Origin: Rutpela maculata
Lineage: Eukaryota; Arthropoda; Insecta; Coleoptera; Cerambycidae
Length of the DNA: 64,000 nt
Direction of reading: 5' to 3'
Assembly: GCA_936432065.2 (NCBI GenBank)
Contig: OW386293.2
Location: 100,647,795-100,711,794, forward strand
The stretch's first letter is position 1; each line of letters begins with the position of its first letter. Position numbers and translations under genes: made by a program. Shown here piece by piece: positions 1 through 11,739 of the stretch. The notes below the pieces were generated by a model. It did no database searches, was not told the origin of the DNA, and worked only from the letters and a program-made list of their open reading frames with translations.

Positions 1-1330
1 AGACATTGAGTTGCTCATCGTCAATGAGTTAACAATAATATAATTCTTAGCAAATATTACAATTTCTCTTTTGTTTTATTATAGTCATATTTTTTTAAAT
101 ATATGTTACCAATAACGAGGGTATATCCTTACGGAATTTTTGGTCAATAAATAAATTCTAGGTATTACGAGATCTTCCTGATGCCGTGGAGGATTTGGAA
201 GGGGAACGGCAAGTTGTACTTCATAAGATTAACCCTTTTGACCATTAACCGACCGAACATTTATAAGCAAGGTCAGCAAAGAACTTGCCCGTGATATAAT
301 CCTTTCATGCAAGCCCCCATACGACGTTCAGAAATCACCGTCGAGCATAAAGTAAACACTATCACTAAGTTTCTCCAAAGGTGGACCCAATAAAATAACA
401 ACGGAACACTGAACAGCTGATGCTTTTGCGCCAACCTAATTGGTTGTAAATTCGGCTATTCTCGCTGAATCACTTCACGTTCACCACCTATTCACTGCAC
501 TTACGGAATACAATCTAGGACGGTCGGGTGAGATGCGTGTGATGGGAGCTCTCGCTTCGCACGATGAATTCTCACTCTCCCCATAATTACGGAATAGAGG
601 TCCTGGTATATCGTGAGGGAATCAGTCAGTTCCCCGGGAGAACGGCGATTCTAACCATACTTTTATGACAGTTTGCGTCAACCAAAAATTATTGTTGTTA
701 AATCTGTGAACCAGAATGGACATTGCGGATTTGCTCATCGCCAATGTGGTAGTAATAATATAATTCTTAGCAAATATTACAATTATTCTTTTAGTTTACT
801 ATATTCATATTTTTTTTAAATATGTTACCAATAACGAGGGTATATCCTTACGGAATTTTTGGTCAATAAATAAATTCTAGGTTTTACGACATCTCGTGAT
901 GCCGAGGAGGATTTGGAAGGGGAACGGCAAGTTCTTCATAAAATTAACCCTTTGCATCATTTATCGACCACTGAACAGCTGATGTTTTTGCGTCAACCTA
1001 ATTGGTTGTAAATTCAGCTATTCTCGATGAATCGCTTCACGTTTATCACTTATTCGCTGCACTTTCGGAATGCAGTGTAGGATGGTCGGGTGAGATGCGT
1101 GTGATGGGAGCTCTCGCTTCGCACGATGAATGCTCACTCACCCCATAATTACAGAATAGAGGTCCTGGTGAGATGCATGTGATGGGAGCTCTCGCTTCGC
1201 ACGATGAATGCTCACTCCCCCCCCATAATTACAGAATAGAAGTCCTGGACGAAGTAATGAGATATAAACTGTGCTCATATCCTCTCCAGCATTATTTGAA
1301 AACCCAAGCGTTATGCTGGTAATCCACATC
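1..1330. repeat. Tandemly duplicated ~720-bp repeat with short sub-repeats
   Basis: The segment starting at 1 recurs at about 717 with high similarity; shared blocks include the stretch around the motif ACGAGGGTATATCCTTACGG at about 115 and 833. The second copy lacks about 170 bp found in the first. A short block containing GATGGGAGCTCTCGCTTCGC occurs three times, near 540, 1100 and 1180. No credible coding frame is seen. The repeat class is not recognised. Confidence 0.75.
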
Positions 1331-1621
1331 TACCAATGTTTTTCATAAAGATTAAATCCTAAGGGATAATTTTAGACATGTCCCCCAAAAAAAGTGGCTG
1401 TACTTTCAAAATGGCGTCCGTTTATAAAAAAAATTTTGCAAATATTGTTTTTGTCGTTTAACACAGAAACTAAAAAAAGATGGAGAGAAACTTTCTGCAC
1501 AAAAAACAAAGTGCATAAAATTTTCTACAATTTTGTTCCTATACGATATTTGGATAGGAGTTACCATTTTCGAGATAAATGATTCAGCTCTTAAAATAAA
1601 ATATAAAACGTAAAAAACACC

Positions 1622-1850
1622 TCATTCGCTTTCAGATTCACTAACGTTGTCTCCCGATACATCGAATATTTCTTCCTCTATTGCTTTATTTATGATATCG
1701 TTATCATCCTCACTTTCGTCTATTATTATTATTATTATTATTTGATTTGGAGTCATCTCTTGAAGAATTTCAGTAAGCGATTGAGGCAGTATTTTTCTGC
1801 TGAACACCAAAGAGGTTCTCCATTTTCTTGCCATCCATACTCATTGGAAG
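1622..1850 (-). pseudogene. C-terminal acidic fragment of the foldback-associated Cys-rich protein family
   Basis: On the minus strand the segment opens with EYGWQENGEPL and continues, after a frame change, as FSRKILPQSLTEILQ and then an acidic tail ending DNVSESESE and a stop. The EYGW block and the PQSLTEILQ block match in order the WGW..(N)xLQP..PAPDxLLN stretch that precedes the Cys-rich tail in the 33.4-kb copy. The Cys-rich part is missing here, and a run of ATT triplets (1721-1743) sits in its place, coding for isoleucines. A MULE or piggyBac N-terminus with similar acidity is an alternative. The assignment rests on short motifs. Confidence 0.4.
1721..1743. repeat. (ATT)n microsatellite
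   Basis: Seven to eight consecutive ATT/TAT triplets interrupt the acidic C-terminal fragment on the minus strand. Confidence 0.9.
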
Positions 1851-1950
1851 GCTTTGGAATATTGTGAATACCTTCGTCGGCTAATCGTCAAATACGCGTT
1901 TGGTAAGCACGTACAGCTATGGAGAGCTCCCCCACTACCAGTCTCGCAGA

Positions 1951-2394
1951 TTAAATTAGGCTTTTTGGCGGAACGAAGGCTAGCTCCAGGCCAAGGAATG
2001 GAATTTTTGCTCCTCCCGCCAAACGGTCTACTTCCTCGTTGCCCTCCACGTCACTGTGTTCGGGCATCCATATGAATTTCACTGAGTTGTGTTCGCACAA
2101 CTCAGTCAGAATGTTCGGATAGTTCAGCACCAGCTTAGAGGTCACTTTGCTTGATGCAAGAGTCTTCAAGGTCGCGTGGCTATAAATGTACTTATTGACA
2201 AAACCTCGTCTGAGGTTTTCGCTTGCACACAGTAAAAGGGCACATACCTCGGCCTGGAATACACTAGGGTACTTACCAAGTAGCGCCGATATACGAGCTA
2301 TTGGTTTCCATCCGTATAAGCCATCACCGGTTCCCTTATGAGTCTTCGATCTGTATTTCTGAGCTACTAAGAGCAGAAGAATGTTTTCAAGCAT
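1951..2394 (-). pseudogene. RNase H domain fragment of a non-LTR retrotransposon
   Basis: A 147-codon minus-strand frame carries the C-terminal half of a LINE-encoded RNase H domain. Visible blocks are YPSVFQAEVCALLLCA (the acidic strand with the catalytic Glu, about residues 42-57), IYSHATLKTLASSKVTSKLV (the strand that normally reads SDSQAALKAL, so the usual Asp is lost here) and VKFIWMPEHSDVEGNEEVDRLA (normally VWVPGHxGIxGNExAD, with Gly replaced by Glu before His). The family is that of I/R1/Jockey-related elements with an RNase H after the RT. No reverse transcriptase is attached, and the replaced catalytic residues point to a dead copy. It sits between two fragments of the foldback-associated protein. 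Confidence 0.75.
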
Positions 2395-2462
2395 GGAGAT
2401 TCCCTAATGCATCGCCTACATGGCTTAAAGTCAGTACATAGAAGGAGATATCTAGATTATAT

Positions 2463-2925
2463 GCGACATTTGTTATAACCAAGTATGGACAAACAACTAC
2501 TGTATTTGATGGATATGAAACAAGATCCATAATAAAAGACAAGGCGTGTGGCCATCAAATACAATTTTCCTCTGTGTTAACTTTACACCCGAAATGCCAT
2601 TCGTAGAAGAGAAAAACGGTGTTCCCTTTAATAAGGGAAACAAGCAGAAAATAATCTAATCCCTAAAGAGATGAAAGAGCATGAATGTTTAGTTATTCAT
2701 ACAATGGATGATGTTGTATCTGCAGTGGAATTCTCAAAATATCAAATCACAGCAGCAATCAGTAAAGGTATTGATCTACTAGTATTGCTGGTTTATTTGT
2801 GTGATCCAATAAAACACAAGTTGTTTCTCAGGAGTAATAAGGCACTTTCTAAAGAGAATAGGGTTTACGATATCAATGCGATTAGATTTTCACTTGGAAA
2901 TTACTTAATAGTCTATAGTTTATAG
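2463..2925 (+). pseudogene. Central (nuclease-like) fragment of the foldback-associated protein family
   Basis: Translation gives YGQTTTVFDGYETRSIIKDK, then after frame changes FTPEMPFVEEKNGVPF with a KQKII block, then HTMDDVVSAVEFSKYQITAA and ISKGIDLLVLLVYLCDPIKH. The same order of blocks occurs in the 31-kb copy: VFDGY, then a FLSNESNKDRLIAML block, then a TALEMS..VYIVGEDIDLLVLL block. The last 84 codons (2671-2925) are open; the upstream part needs at least two frame changes and an in-frame stop, so the copy is dead. Acidic residues at VFDGY, MDD and GID suit a PIN/FEN-like nuclease fold (inference). No inverted-repeat arms are obvious around this copy. Confidence 0.65.
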
Positions 2926-5390
2926 ATTCATAAACGAGATGTGATCTTCCTCTAGAATATTCTATATTGGAAAGCAGTCAGCCTTCATTCGTGTGAAATT
3001 TTCGTAAACTTACTCTCAACTGAAATAACCTCCCCGATCAATCCGAATAAATTGGAACTTAGATAATGATCTTTTTAGTGGAAACGACACATATATCGGT
3101 ACAAAAACATTTTGAATACAAAAGGTAAAATCTTTCGTTAAACCACAGCATCTTCCCCCAACGGAATCAGCTGTAAAGTATTACAGTCTCTGTGTCTATC
3201 TACTAATTAGTGTACTAAAGTGGACACAAGAAGGAGTGAGGATGAAGTGATAATATGTATATGGAAAACATGGAAAACAATGGACGCACAATACGGTATA
3301 GTTGCAGACCTGGCTCTAGCTCAATAAAATACGGTTGCTGGAAAAAAGGTTTTGATTACTACTTCTTATCAGGATGCAACTTGCGAAAACAGTCAATCTG
3401 ATGATGCTAGTCGAAAGGATCGAAAATGAAGACCTTGCACATGAAGAACTGTGAAATACACATCTTTAATTTAATTTAAAGTTGCAGCATTTTCTTTTTC
3501 ACTTAATTCATAATAAAAAAAGTTTCATTTGTTTCATAACAAATTTTTTTCTTATACTTACAAGAAAAATAGTAGATTATACAGCGAGCGTATAATGATG
3601 GCTATTACTCGCGAGGGTGATGTTTACGTCACGAGCCGAAGGCGAGTGTCGTAAACCATTCGAGCATGTAACAGCCATTATACGCGAACTGAATACTATA
3701 CTTTATCCGCGTTTTAATCATTTAAAAGTAAAAAAATAAAGTTAGTCTACAGTTAAACTTTGTTTGACATTTTAAACGTCAAATAAGAAAACATCTCTCG
3801 GAAAAACTGGACTCGCCCGTTCTTTATGAAAACTGCTAGTTCTGATTGGTTACAGGTGCGTTAGAATAAGATTATGTTCATTATATGTTAGGTTGGCATA
3901 ATGATCATATCACTAAAAGAAAAATAGTCTTTCAGCTTAATCTTTAATTTAGTTTCTTAACATTTTTGGCGCGAGTGTCATAGTTTCTGAGATATTTAAC
4001 TTTTACAGAGGTATTTTGACTTAAAAACATTGGATGCCATTTTTAAACCTCCAGATCTTCGAAAAAACAAAAAGTTACGGAGATTTTAAAAACAGCAAAT
4101 TGTTCCTATCTTTATAAACTTTTTCTTTATTGGAGATTTTTATTTTTTTGTTGAGAGTGATACTTTTCGATTTATTCGATAAAAACCGTGTTGAGGCGCC
4201 CGTTTTCGCAATCTGCAAAGAAGGCGAACCCGAAATCTTTAAACATTCAGATTGAAGTAGAAGGGCCATGCGCCATATGTCATTTTCGAAAGAGGAAGAA
4301 TTGCATTTGAGGCACATCGTAAATCGCACCTGCGAAATTGATAATTCGAGCCTACAGGAGCGTACGAAAGGTGACATTTTTTGAATTTTAGCAAAATCGA
4401 TGACCCACGTTTTATGACAAATTGAATTGAATTATGGTACACACGATGTTTTTCAACTTTAAATCGTCTTTGTGATTGGTCCACAAAATGAATATAAACT
4501 CTTGTGATTGGTCCCAACCTATTGAGTAATGAATTATTACCTACGGCCGTAAGTAATGAGCCCCATTACTTATTTAAAAACGTATCTACAATAAATGAAT
4601 TATGTAATGATCATAGAAAAAAAAATTCAACCACCAACTTGGATTTTGACTGACTTCCCGGTTTCAGATTACGGGAGATTTTGAGTATGTCATAATAAAA
4701 CACACTTTTTAGAGTATAATTCAAAAAGAATCACGTGTTGCGATTTTGGCCAGATTAAGGATATTTTTGCACTATAATGACTGTACTATATGTGAATTGA
4801 TCTTGAATGAAATATTTATCGTTTGTAGATGTCCTCTATGGTATCAGATCTCGAGGGTAAAATGATTACTATTCGATATTTATACCTTTGCAGATAGCAG
4901 ACGTGTGGAGACCATTTCCTTTTTATATCTTCGATTTGTTGTTTTTCCTTGTGCAAACATGTCATATCAGTGCTGCTCCTTACTAATAATGAGTTTATCA
5001 GTATTTATCTTCCGAGTGTTTTAGTTATGCAGTTTATTATTAGGATATTTAATAAAACGTCTAGATAATCACATATTTTTCACATCGCATCTTAATTCTG
5101 TAAACTAGACAATTTTTACTGAAATTGTCTTTGTAAGCAAATGCCATATTTTTTTAGCACATGTTTATCACAATTATCTTTAGACAGCACTCACGATGAG
5201 GGGTTATGGTATAATAAAACACGTTTGTACATATGTACATTTTATTTTGAAATACTTAATGGAAATGCAAATTAACAGATTAAGTTGATTTTCACAAAGT
5301 CTATTAATGGTTCGAAGAATATATGAGATGCACCAAAATAGTTTATAGTCATTACAGTCCAGTCGGCAAATATAGTTTTATATATAGGTA
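2926..5390. other. AT-rich intergenic repeat-like DNA, no gene seen
   Basis: Apart from the hairpin at 3571-3702, I find no protein with recognisable motifs. A small imperfect palindrome around GTAATGAATTATTACCTACG (about 4525) is present. Short open frames here have no family features. Confidence 0.5.
3571..3702. mobile_element. Hairpin MITE with a GAGCCGAAGGCGAG loop
   Basis: The segment AGCGAGCGTATAATG..TGGCT pairs imperfectly with AGCCATTATACGCGAACTG at the other end, and inner parts also pair (TGTTTACG/CGTAAACC). The loop contains GAGCCGAAGGCGAG. Overall this is a roughly 130-bp hairpin. A similarly built hairpin occurs at 34254-34390. Confidence 0.55.
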
Positions 5391-5391
5391 T

Positions 5392-5645
5392 AGTTTTATA
5401 TATGGAGATAAACGGTGTAAGAAAGAAAACAGATAAATTGAAAAGAAAGACCTGTCTATTTCCACTACAAGCACAAGCAGTTGGAAGCGATAGGTACCGA
5501 TGCCTTGCGTTGATACACGACAAGGTGATAAAAATAAGATTTCACGAAGTGTCGGACGTGCTGGGAGCAGTACATCCGTCTGTCTTTTCCTAATTTCTCT
5601 GTTTTCTTTCTTGCACTCGTTTATTTCAGGATATATAAAACTGCA
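5392..5645. repeat. Imperfect inverted repeat
   Basis: AGATAAACGGTGTAAGAAAG (from about 5405) and the following 50 bp pair with the reverse complement of about 5575-5640, which reads AATAAACGAGTGCAAGAAAG in that orientation. The opposing short open frames here are mirror images of one another and are not taken as genes. Confidence 0.6.
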
Positions 5646-5904
5646 TTTGCCGAATCTGTATATGCAATCACTATGTAGAGGTAGACAGTTTTTTTTTTTT
5701 GCATAAAGGCCGAGGCCATACAGCCAGCCACGAGGAGGTAGACAGTTACCCGACGACGAGCTTCGGGGCATGGTAGGGGGTCATTGGTGAGTGTATTGGT
5801 GAATTGTCGGCAGGCTGCGCGACCAGGGTTTGCCGCTATCTTGGAAAAAAACTGGTTAAGAACCAGTTTCTTCAAATATTGCGGCTTCTGTTGAGGCTAC
5901 ATAA

Positions 5905-6155
5905 AAAAACATAAAAAAACCGCGAGCTGCACCCTCATTTCAAACTTTCTTTCGCAATAAAAAAGCTATCAGTCCTACCATATAGCACATAAATCACGGA
6001 AAATTTTACGTCTCTTAAAACGTAATACTACGTTTTAAGGGACGTAAAATTCTCCGTGATTTATGTGCTATACATGTTTTTGGTAGGACTGATAGCTTTT
6101 TTATTGCGAAAGAAAGTTTGAAATGAGGGAGGGTGCAGCTCGCGGTTTTTCGCAT
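5905..6155. repeat. Near-perfect ~250-bp palindrome
   Basis: GAGCTGCACCCTCATTTCAA near 5924 reads back as the reverse complement near 6125-6145. The arms match almost base for base, including AGCTATCAGTCCTACCA, and meet around 6025-6035 at TACGTTTTAAG. A third, diverged copy lies at 7990-8125. Confidence 0.9.
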
Positions 6156-6397
6156 TTTCTCCGATATGGTTAATTCCTACGAGAAAATTGTTCTACATGA
6201 AAATTGTTGAGCAGGAAAAAAACCAACAGTTCTGTTTTTTAATTTTTATTTTCAAACAATAGTTTGCAATATAGTGCGCTGCAAAGTCGATATGTCAGTT
6301 TTTTTTGTGGGGAGGAAGGGGAAATCTTCTAAAGACACCCACCTAGATGTTGTGTGGCAGGGTAGTGTGCAATTCTCGATTATTCGTTATTATTCGA

Positions 6398-6690
6398 TTA
6401 TTTGCTTCCTTTGTCGGATTCGTTGTTGATGCTGTCCTGCATACAGATTTTCGAGAATTCTGCAAAGTTGTCGCAAATTTTACTAAAAAAAACGCTTGAA
6501 AATGTAACGAATACTTTTCTCGGGGGGGGGGGGGGGGGGTCGAAGGGTCGACCCCCCTTCAGGTCGAAAAGTATGGCATTATGCTGTCTGATTCGTGTTA
6601 TATCGCGGGTTAGCGGACTATCGCCCAGTTTGAATTGATAGAATTTCTGTGATATTTCCTGGACGAAGTCCGCTAGTGGGGTTATGTGCA
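6398..6690 (-). pseudogene. C-terminal fragment of a LINE reverse transcriptase polyprotein
   Basis: The minus-strand frame reads HITPLADFVQEISQKFYQFK and then LGDSPLTRDITRIRQHNA. This aligns residue by residue with DITPLADYIKITSEKFYQFK and LGDSLLTNNITRIREHNA in the plus-strand fragment at 55011-55292. The C-terminal tail after the RT of Jockey-like LINEs has this kind of sequence. Downstream the frame runs into an 18-base run of G (about 6523-6540) and loses similarity. It directly abuts the Cys-rich tail of the neighbouring remnant. Confidence 0.7.
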
Positions 6691-7640
6691 AATTTTACCG
6701 CTGCAGTTTTGACATCTAACAGAGCATTTCGTTCCAGCTATGCGGCAATCACAAGTTGTTCCGCAATATCCTTTGCATTTACAGGCTATTAATTTTAGAC
6801 GTTCATTGGGTGTAGCTTTCCTGTAATGGTTTTAGGTTGTAGTCCACAATTTTTCCTGATCCATCCCCATTTCTCCGGATCGTGAACGTTCCAAGCCACG
6901 TTTGCATTTGAAGGTACGTCCTGAGAGTATGTTGCCGGGTCGCGTCCGATGTCGGTGGAAGTGATGTAAGGTTCGCTTTTGATTTCTTAGTTGCTCTTAC
7001 AGAACGTTTGAGACGTAACAAGTTTAACTTTTCTTGTGCTTCGTTTTCTTTGTACAAATCAAGAAAAAATGTTTCTCCTGCGGTAGCGAGAAGTTGAGGG
7101 GAAACTTTATTTCTTTAAATATTTTCAGAGATGCTTCCAAATGATCGTCGTTATTCAAAGTGGTGATGAATTTTGGTTTGCCAAATCCAAAAACGCACCC
7201 GCAAAAGGCGGGTAGAAACAGGATGTTTCTACACGCTTATGACAAAGTCGTATCGAGGGATTGAGTACAGTTTTTGACATTTTTTCCCTTCGTGAGTTTT
7301 TTGAAAAACACATTCGATTTGTCTCGGGTCAGTCCTGTTAGTAATACAAGAGGTCATCGCCTACGATTACTACGAATCGTAATTTCAAGCATGTCTTGTA
7401 GCGGTGTTTACTATCTCGGTACCGGCGTCTTTTTGAACGTGTGTGGCTCTTATGTTGTTTTGGTTTAAGTATTTCAGAAGCATTTTTATAAATTTATCCT
7501 TGTTCTTTTTCGTTGGTTAAAAACTTTTATTGAGTCGTCGATACCATCATGGCTTCATTGAATGTGAAATCTCTACAACGATGTTTTCTCGCCCTTCATA
7601 GTCTTTCGGAAGATTTTATTCCAAGAGCTCCTGGTTCATC
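6690..7640 (-). pseudogene. Nuclease-like plus Cys-rich protein remnant (second most complete copy)
   Basis: Reading down the minus strand the order is: SSERL and RARKHRCRDFTFNEAMMVST (near 7600-7540), KFLTNEK, THVQKDAGTEIVNTAT, FVVIVGDD, LLTGLTRDKSNVFFK, ILFLPAFCGC (normally FSGCDTTS), LTSLPPTSDATRQHTLRTYL, QMQTWLG, DPEKWGWIRKN, and the tail ACKCKGYCGTTCDCRIAGTK with CSVRCQNCSGKIC. Every block has its partner in the same order in the 31-kb copy. At least five frame changes or stops break it. The CDTTS Asp is lost. The region 7640-7950 may hold more of the N-terminal part, but I cannot align it. It lies inside the foldback element of 5739-8215. Confidence 0.75.
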
Positions 7641-8215
7641 ACTCATCAGGGTAACTGTTAAAAACAATGTGAAGAATTCTTGATCGTTTTCCTTGGCGCA
7701 GAAAAAATAGAACGTAAATTCGACTGTTATCTCCGAAAAATAACTATCGCCTGAATAAAATATGAAAGAATCATGCCGCATTCCATATCAATTGTATTGT
7801 ACAGTGACCGTACAATTAATGTAAAGCATTTCTTCTTTACTGTGTAGTCACGCGTTGACATGCCGACTTTGCGGCGCGCTGTAGTGCAAACTATTATTCG
7901 AATTAAAAATTTAAAAAAAGAAGCTGTAGGTTTTTTCTTGCTCTGCAATTTTCATGTAAACAATTTTCTCGTGGGAATTACCCATATCGAGAAAAATGCG
8001 AAAAACCGTGAACCGCACCCTCATTTCAAACTTTTTTTGGCAAAAACAAAAAGCCATCAGTCCTACGAAAAAAAAATGTATACCACATAAAACATGGGAA
8101 ATTTTACGCCCTTTAAGACGCAGTATTTAACCATGTTTTCAAGATACACCAAAACACTCACCAATGACCTCCCCACAAGCCCCAAAGGCTCGCTGACATC
8201 GGGTAACTGTCGACC

Positions 8216-9129
8216 TTTTCAGACATACTGACTGGAGTATTGATCTAGCATGTCAAAAAAATGTTACCAATTTGCCCCTAAAACAGAACTAATTAAAAAA
8301 CTGAATTAAAATAGACACATTAAATAAAACATATTTAAATAATTCGTTGAAAATTCTAATCTTAAGCCAGTATCGCCAGATAAATTTCGCACAGGAAACG
8401 GAACTATGTGTTATCAGAGAGGTCAATTGGTTCTATGCTAATTCCTCCAAAATTTGCGAGTCGAGATAGCGTATCACGCGACTATTCCAAAGCGCCTCCA
8501 CGTCGAAAACTGATAATTTTAGTATTCTAGCATTGAGCAATAGTTTTCCTAGTAACTGACCCGTAATTACACGCTCAGAAGAATTTTTCGAGGTATTTTA
8601 AACATTTTTTGGGCGTATGTTACATTTTTTGTAACAAGGTCAAAAATGGCATTTTTCATTCCGACATTTCTTCGCATCAACATTTATTTCATTTCCTAAT
8701 TGGAAACCTCAACAGCGAAATACAAAGTATTGAAGGCGTGAATTTTTAAAATGTACAAATATTTTGAGGTAACACAATATAAACTGCTGGTCAATTGACA
8801 CGGACCAAGTGAATTTTTAGGTTGAACTTAAAACCATTTTTAAGAACGAGAATAGATATGAGATTTGAGAGATAATTTATTTGTGAAATAGTGGGTTTAG
8901 CCTGATTCTTTTTTTTGAAGCACGTTACTGTCTACAGGGTGTGAAAGAAAGCTGTGTTTTTTTTACCAAACTTTATAATGTCAGATATTCCTCAAAAATT
9001 ATTTTTTCTTCAAACATCAGAAAAACATGACGTTTCTTAACTCATTGCATGATATTAAAGTTTGACTTTTTAGACGACTGTGTGTTGCTATTAACAACGG
9101 CGGTAAAAGTAATTTTTCAGCAGAAAATG
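8216..9129. repeat. AT-rich repeat DNA, related to 19.66-19.85 kb in reverse
   Basis: Parts of about 8760-9010 recur as the reverse complement at about 19660-19850. Shared features are a TGTGAAAGAAAGC block with a CAATTGACACGGACCAAG block against the reverse of CTTGGTCCTTTTCAATTCAC. No coding frame is supported. Confidence 0.5.
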
Positions 9130-9288
9130 CAGTGCCGGTTTTAGATATAAATTGCCCCTAGGCCCAGGTCAATTTTGCTATTAAAATCTCTATGCTTGCT
9201 ATCGGTTTATGGGGACTAACCACTAAGATGAAAGGCAAAGGCGCCCCTAGGCCTGGGCTTATGAGGCCTAGTCAGAAAACCGGCCCTG
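9130..9288. mobile_element. hAT-type MITE (159 bp)
   Basis: The ends are CAGTGCCGGTTTTAG and, reverse-complemented, CAGGGCCGGTTTTCT. Internal GCCCCTAGGCC stretches are also inverted. Flanking 8-mers AGAAAATG and AGGAAAAG agree at six positions, consistent with an old 8-bp hAT duplication. Confidence 0.65.
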
Positions 9289-10285
9289 AGGAAAAGTAAT
9301 ATCTAGAGCAACGCGTATTTTATTTAATACTCCGGCCATGCGATATTAACACATTGCGTATTGGGTGGTGAAATTCGAGATTTTTATCTTTATTTTTTTT
9401 TTATAGGTAATCGACGTTTGAAGAAAAAATAGCATGTATTATTTGGGGTAAAAACCACTTGTTGTGACTCGTCTGTAATTGCCGGACTCACTTCGTTCTT
9501 CTGGCAAACCTACAGACTCTTCCTAATAAAACAATATATATACTATTATATTTTTTTGATGCTCATTTTTTTAGTCACTGGATTATGGGGAAAAAGAAAT
9601 TTCTCAATTTTTTTTCTTAAAACCTGTCATTTTTTCCATTTTTTTAAAGTTATGCCTTATTGAGTTTTGTTTATGATGTCTTTATTAAAACAATAATAAT
9701 AAGTACGTTTTTTTTAACTGTCAGTTCGTAGTGACCAGTGGAGCATCCAAAATCGGTACACGTTCACTATTTGGGTTCCCTAATCAATATAAAAATTATC
9801 TCCGGAACGGTTACAGATATCAAGTTGAAATTTGGCACACGTGTGAAAAGCTTTACCTGTAGTTACAAACAATATTTTTTTCATTTTTTTTTTATGTAAA
9901 AACCAATTTTTTGCACCTTTCAATCAAGATGGCGGTTCGCTCCCCCCGCCCAGGTCAATAACATGTTTTTTTCATCAGGGCCTCGACTTAAACAATATAA
10001 ATCAAAATCATTACTACTCCACCTTTTGTGAGGTAAGGGCCATTTTTGTCCCTACTGACATTACATTAAAAAATGTGAATTTCATCTACTGGTGCGGTGG
10101 GAAGGTTCCAACCGCTTCCCATAGCTGCCCATTTTGTGCTAGAATCGTTTTCAAGTTTAAATCTGTTTATTTTGAATGCGACACAGTCCACGGAAAATAG
10201 TAAAAACAACGTCTCAAGAATAGTTTCTCTCCAACAATCGAAATAAAGTTAACCTTTTCCGCTTTTCCTCAAGAAAAATGGTGGA
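9289..10285. other. AT-rich intergenic DNA, no gene seen
   Basis: I see no recognisable protein. A stretch near 9815-9845 (CCGGAACGG..TGAAATTTGGCACAC) resembles the conserved core of the (GACA)n repeat family at 41.8, 47.5 and 53.0 kb. Confidence 0.4.
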
Positions 10286-10289
10286 ACAT

Positions 10290-10880
10290 GAATTATTTAT
10301 TAATCAAGCATATCCTACAATATTAGAGAATAAAAATAATAATTTATTGGTCCGTTCAATCAATATACATGATATTGGACAGGTCAAGGAAATACATTAA
10401 TATACAATGAAATATTAATTAAGTAATAGTAAAATATTTAAAAATATCTATTATTTGAATCTTTGAATACGCGAATGACAACTTTACACACTAAACTGAC
10501 TAAACTAAATACAATTTGACTCAGAACTATAATACTCACATGTAAATATATTAGTAAAACCTGTGGTAAAACTAAATTATTACAGAAACTGCTGATCACG
10601 CATCATCCAGGTAATCGATCACTGAATAATAAATAGCACTTGCTAATCAAAAATAATTTTATTTTTTTTCAAACTGGTGGAGCAGGATTGTTGACTTTAT
10701 ATCTTCAGACAAATGATTATAGAATTTGCTTCCAGCATACGATGGGGTCTTTTCTTTGGGTAACGTCAGAAGAGAACCATGTCTCGTGCCATAATTATGC
10801 TTGGCGGCATTAGATTGAAACTTATCGATATTATTCTTGGCATATAATATACAATTATAAATATAAAGACACGGAAAAGT
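10290..10880 (-). pseudogene. 3' end of a CR1-like LINE: RT C-terminus and 3' UTR
   Basis: On the minus strand about 10878-10660 encodes LYIYNCILYAKNNIDKFQ, then HNYGTRHGSLLTLPKEKT, then AGSKFYNHLSEDIKS. This is the pattern of the extreme C-terminus of CR1/Jockey-type LINE polyproteins (YxxxxxxxNxxxF..HxxxTRxxxxLxxP..KxFNxLPxxIK), which the 21.4-kb LINE also shows (NHEIHDHLTRSRDNLHLNQ, FFKGIDRFNKLPLEIKNSPS). The remaining 370 bp is AT-rich 3' UTR ending near the ATAATAATTTATT tract at 10290. The 5' end is truncated at about 10880; no RT domain remains. Confidence 0.65.
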
Positions 10881-11739
10881 TAATATTTTGTGTTCCCGGA
10901 ATACTGGTTGTCACGAGTGTGTCGGTTTTAATGAGAAAGTGAGCCTTACAATTCTTTTTTGGGGAACAAATATTCTGTTACAATTACCCACAGTGATATT
11001 TCCCCACAGGATAACATTACAGCGCAGTCGAATTGATTTAATTTATTCTTTTTCGGCGTCAACATTCCACCTGAAATTTTATAGTTGGTTCTTATGTATT
11101 AAGACCTCCTTATTACGAAAAAAATATTTGTGCCCAAAAATTCCTTGTGCATCAAAAGTTATATGCACTTTTTGACGCGCTTTCACGCATTTTCAACTTA
11201 TCTGCTTAATGTATCTTGTACTAGTAATCGGATGGGAATTTTAAAAATACTGGCTTATTTGGAATAAATTTCTTAAAAAATATAGATCTGTCCGATATGT
11301 ATTTGTCAATCCGCCTTCATCGAAAAAAATAGAAAACACCAAAAATGGCCGAAAGAATCAAAACTGAATATCTTTTCTATAAGAAGGAGCCATTTCACCA
11401 AAGTTGGCAAAAATAAAACACATTTATGGTCAAATATAATACACCATTCCCGGATACCGTATGTCAAATAGAACGGTCAAAGATGGCGAACGAAATAAAA
11501 TTTTTAATTCTTCGTCAATTATCAAGAAGGCATTGTACGTCACATTTTTTTCTTTTCGATTGTACGTGATTTTATGTACTTTTAGAGGATAGAGTTAATA
11601 TTTTTTAAATTTAAAAAAAGTGCGGTTTTCTTATTTTCAGAAAAAGAGCATTTTTACAATTTTCAAAAATGTATTTTCTTTGACCCTCTGTTTTTTCACC
11701 CAATTTTCATCAAAACAAAATGAAATATACTATATTAGT
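10881..11739. other. AT-rich repeat DNA, no gene seen
   Basis: The segment 11115-11175 (ATTTGTGCCCAAAAATTCC) recurs, diverged, at the right edge of the window (63949-64000, ATTTGCGCCCAAAACTTCC). No protein is recognised. Confidence 0.4.

Larger units (their letters stand above)
5739..8215 (-). mobile_element. Foldback element carrying a decayed copy of the nuclease/Cys-rich protein
   Basis: The outer arms are 5739-5802 and 8140-8215; reverse-complemented, the right arm reads GACAGTTACCCGATGTCAGC and GAGGTCATTGGTGAGTGTTT, matching the left arm with small gaps. Inner arms at about 6040-6165 pair with about 7990-8125. The left end also has an extra inverted copy of the inner arm (5905-6030), making a local palindrome. 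Between the arms lie the protein remnant (minus strand) and a LINE tail fragment. Target-site duplications are not clear. Confidence 0.7.

Noticed and set aside
5272..5771. Several overlapping frames on both strands, up to 139 codons
   Set aside because: They lie over an imperfect inverted repeat and mirror each other; no domain motif is seen.
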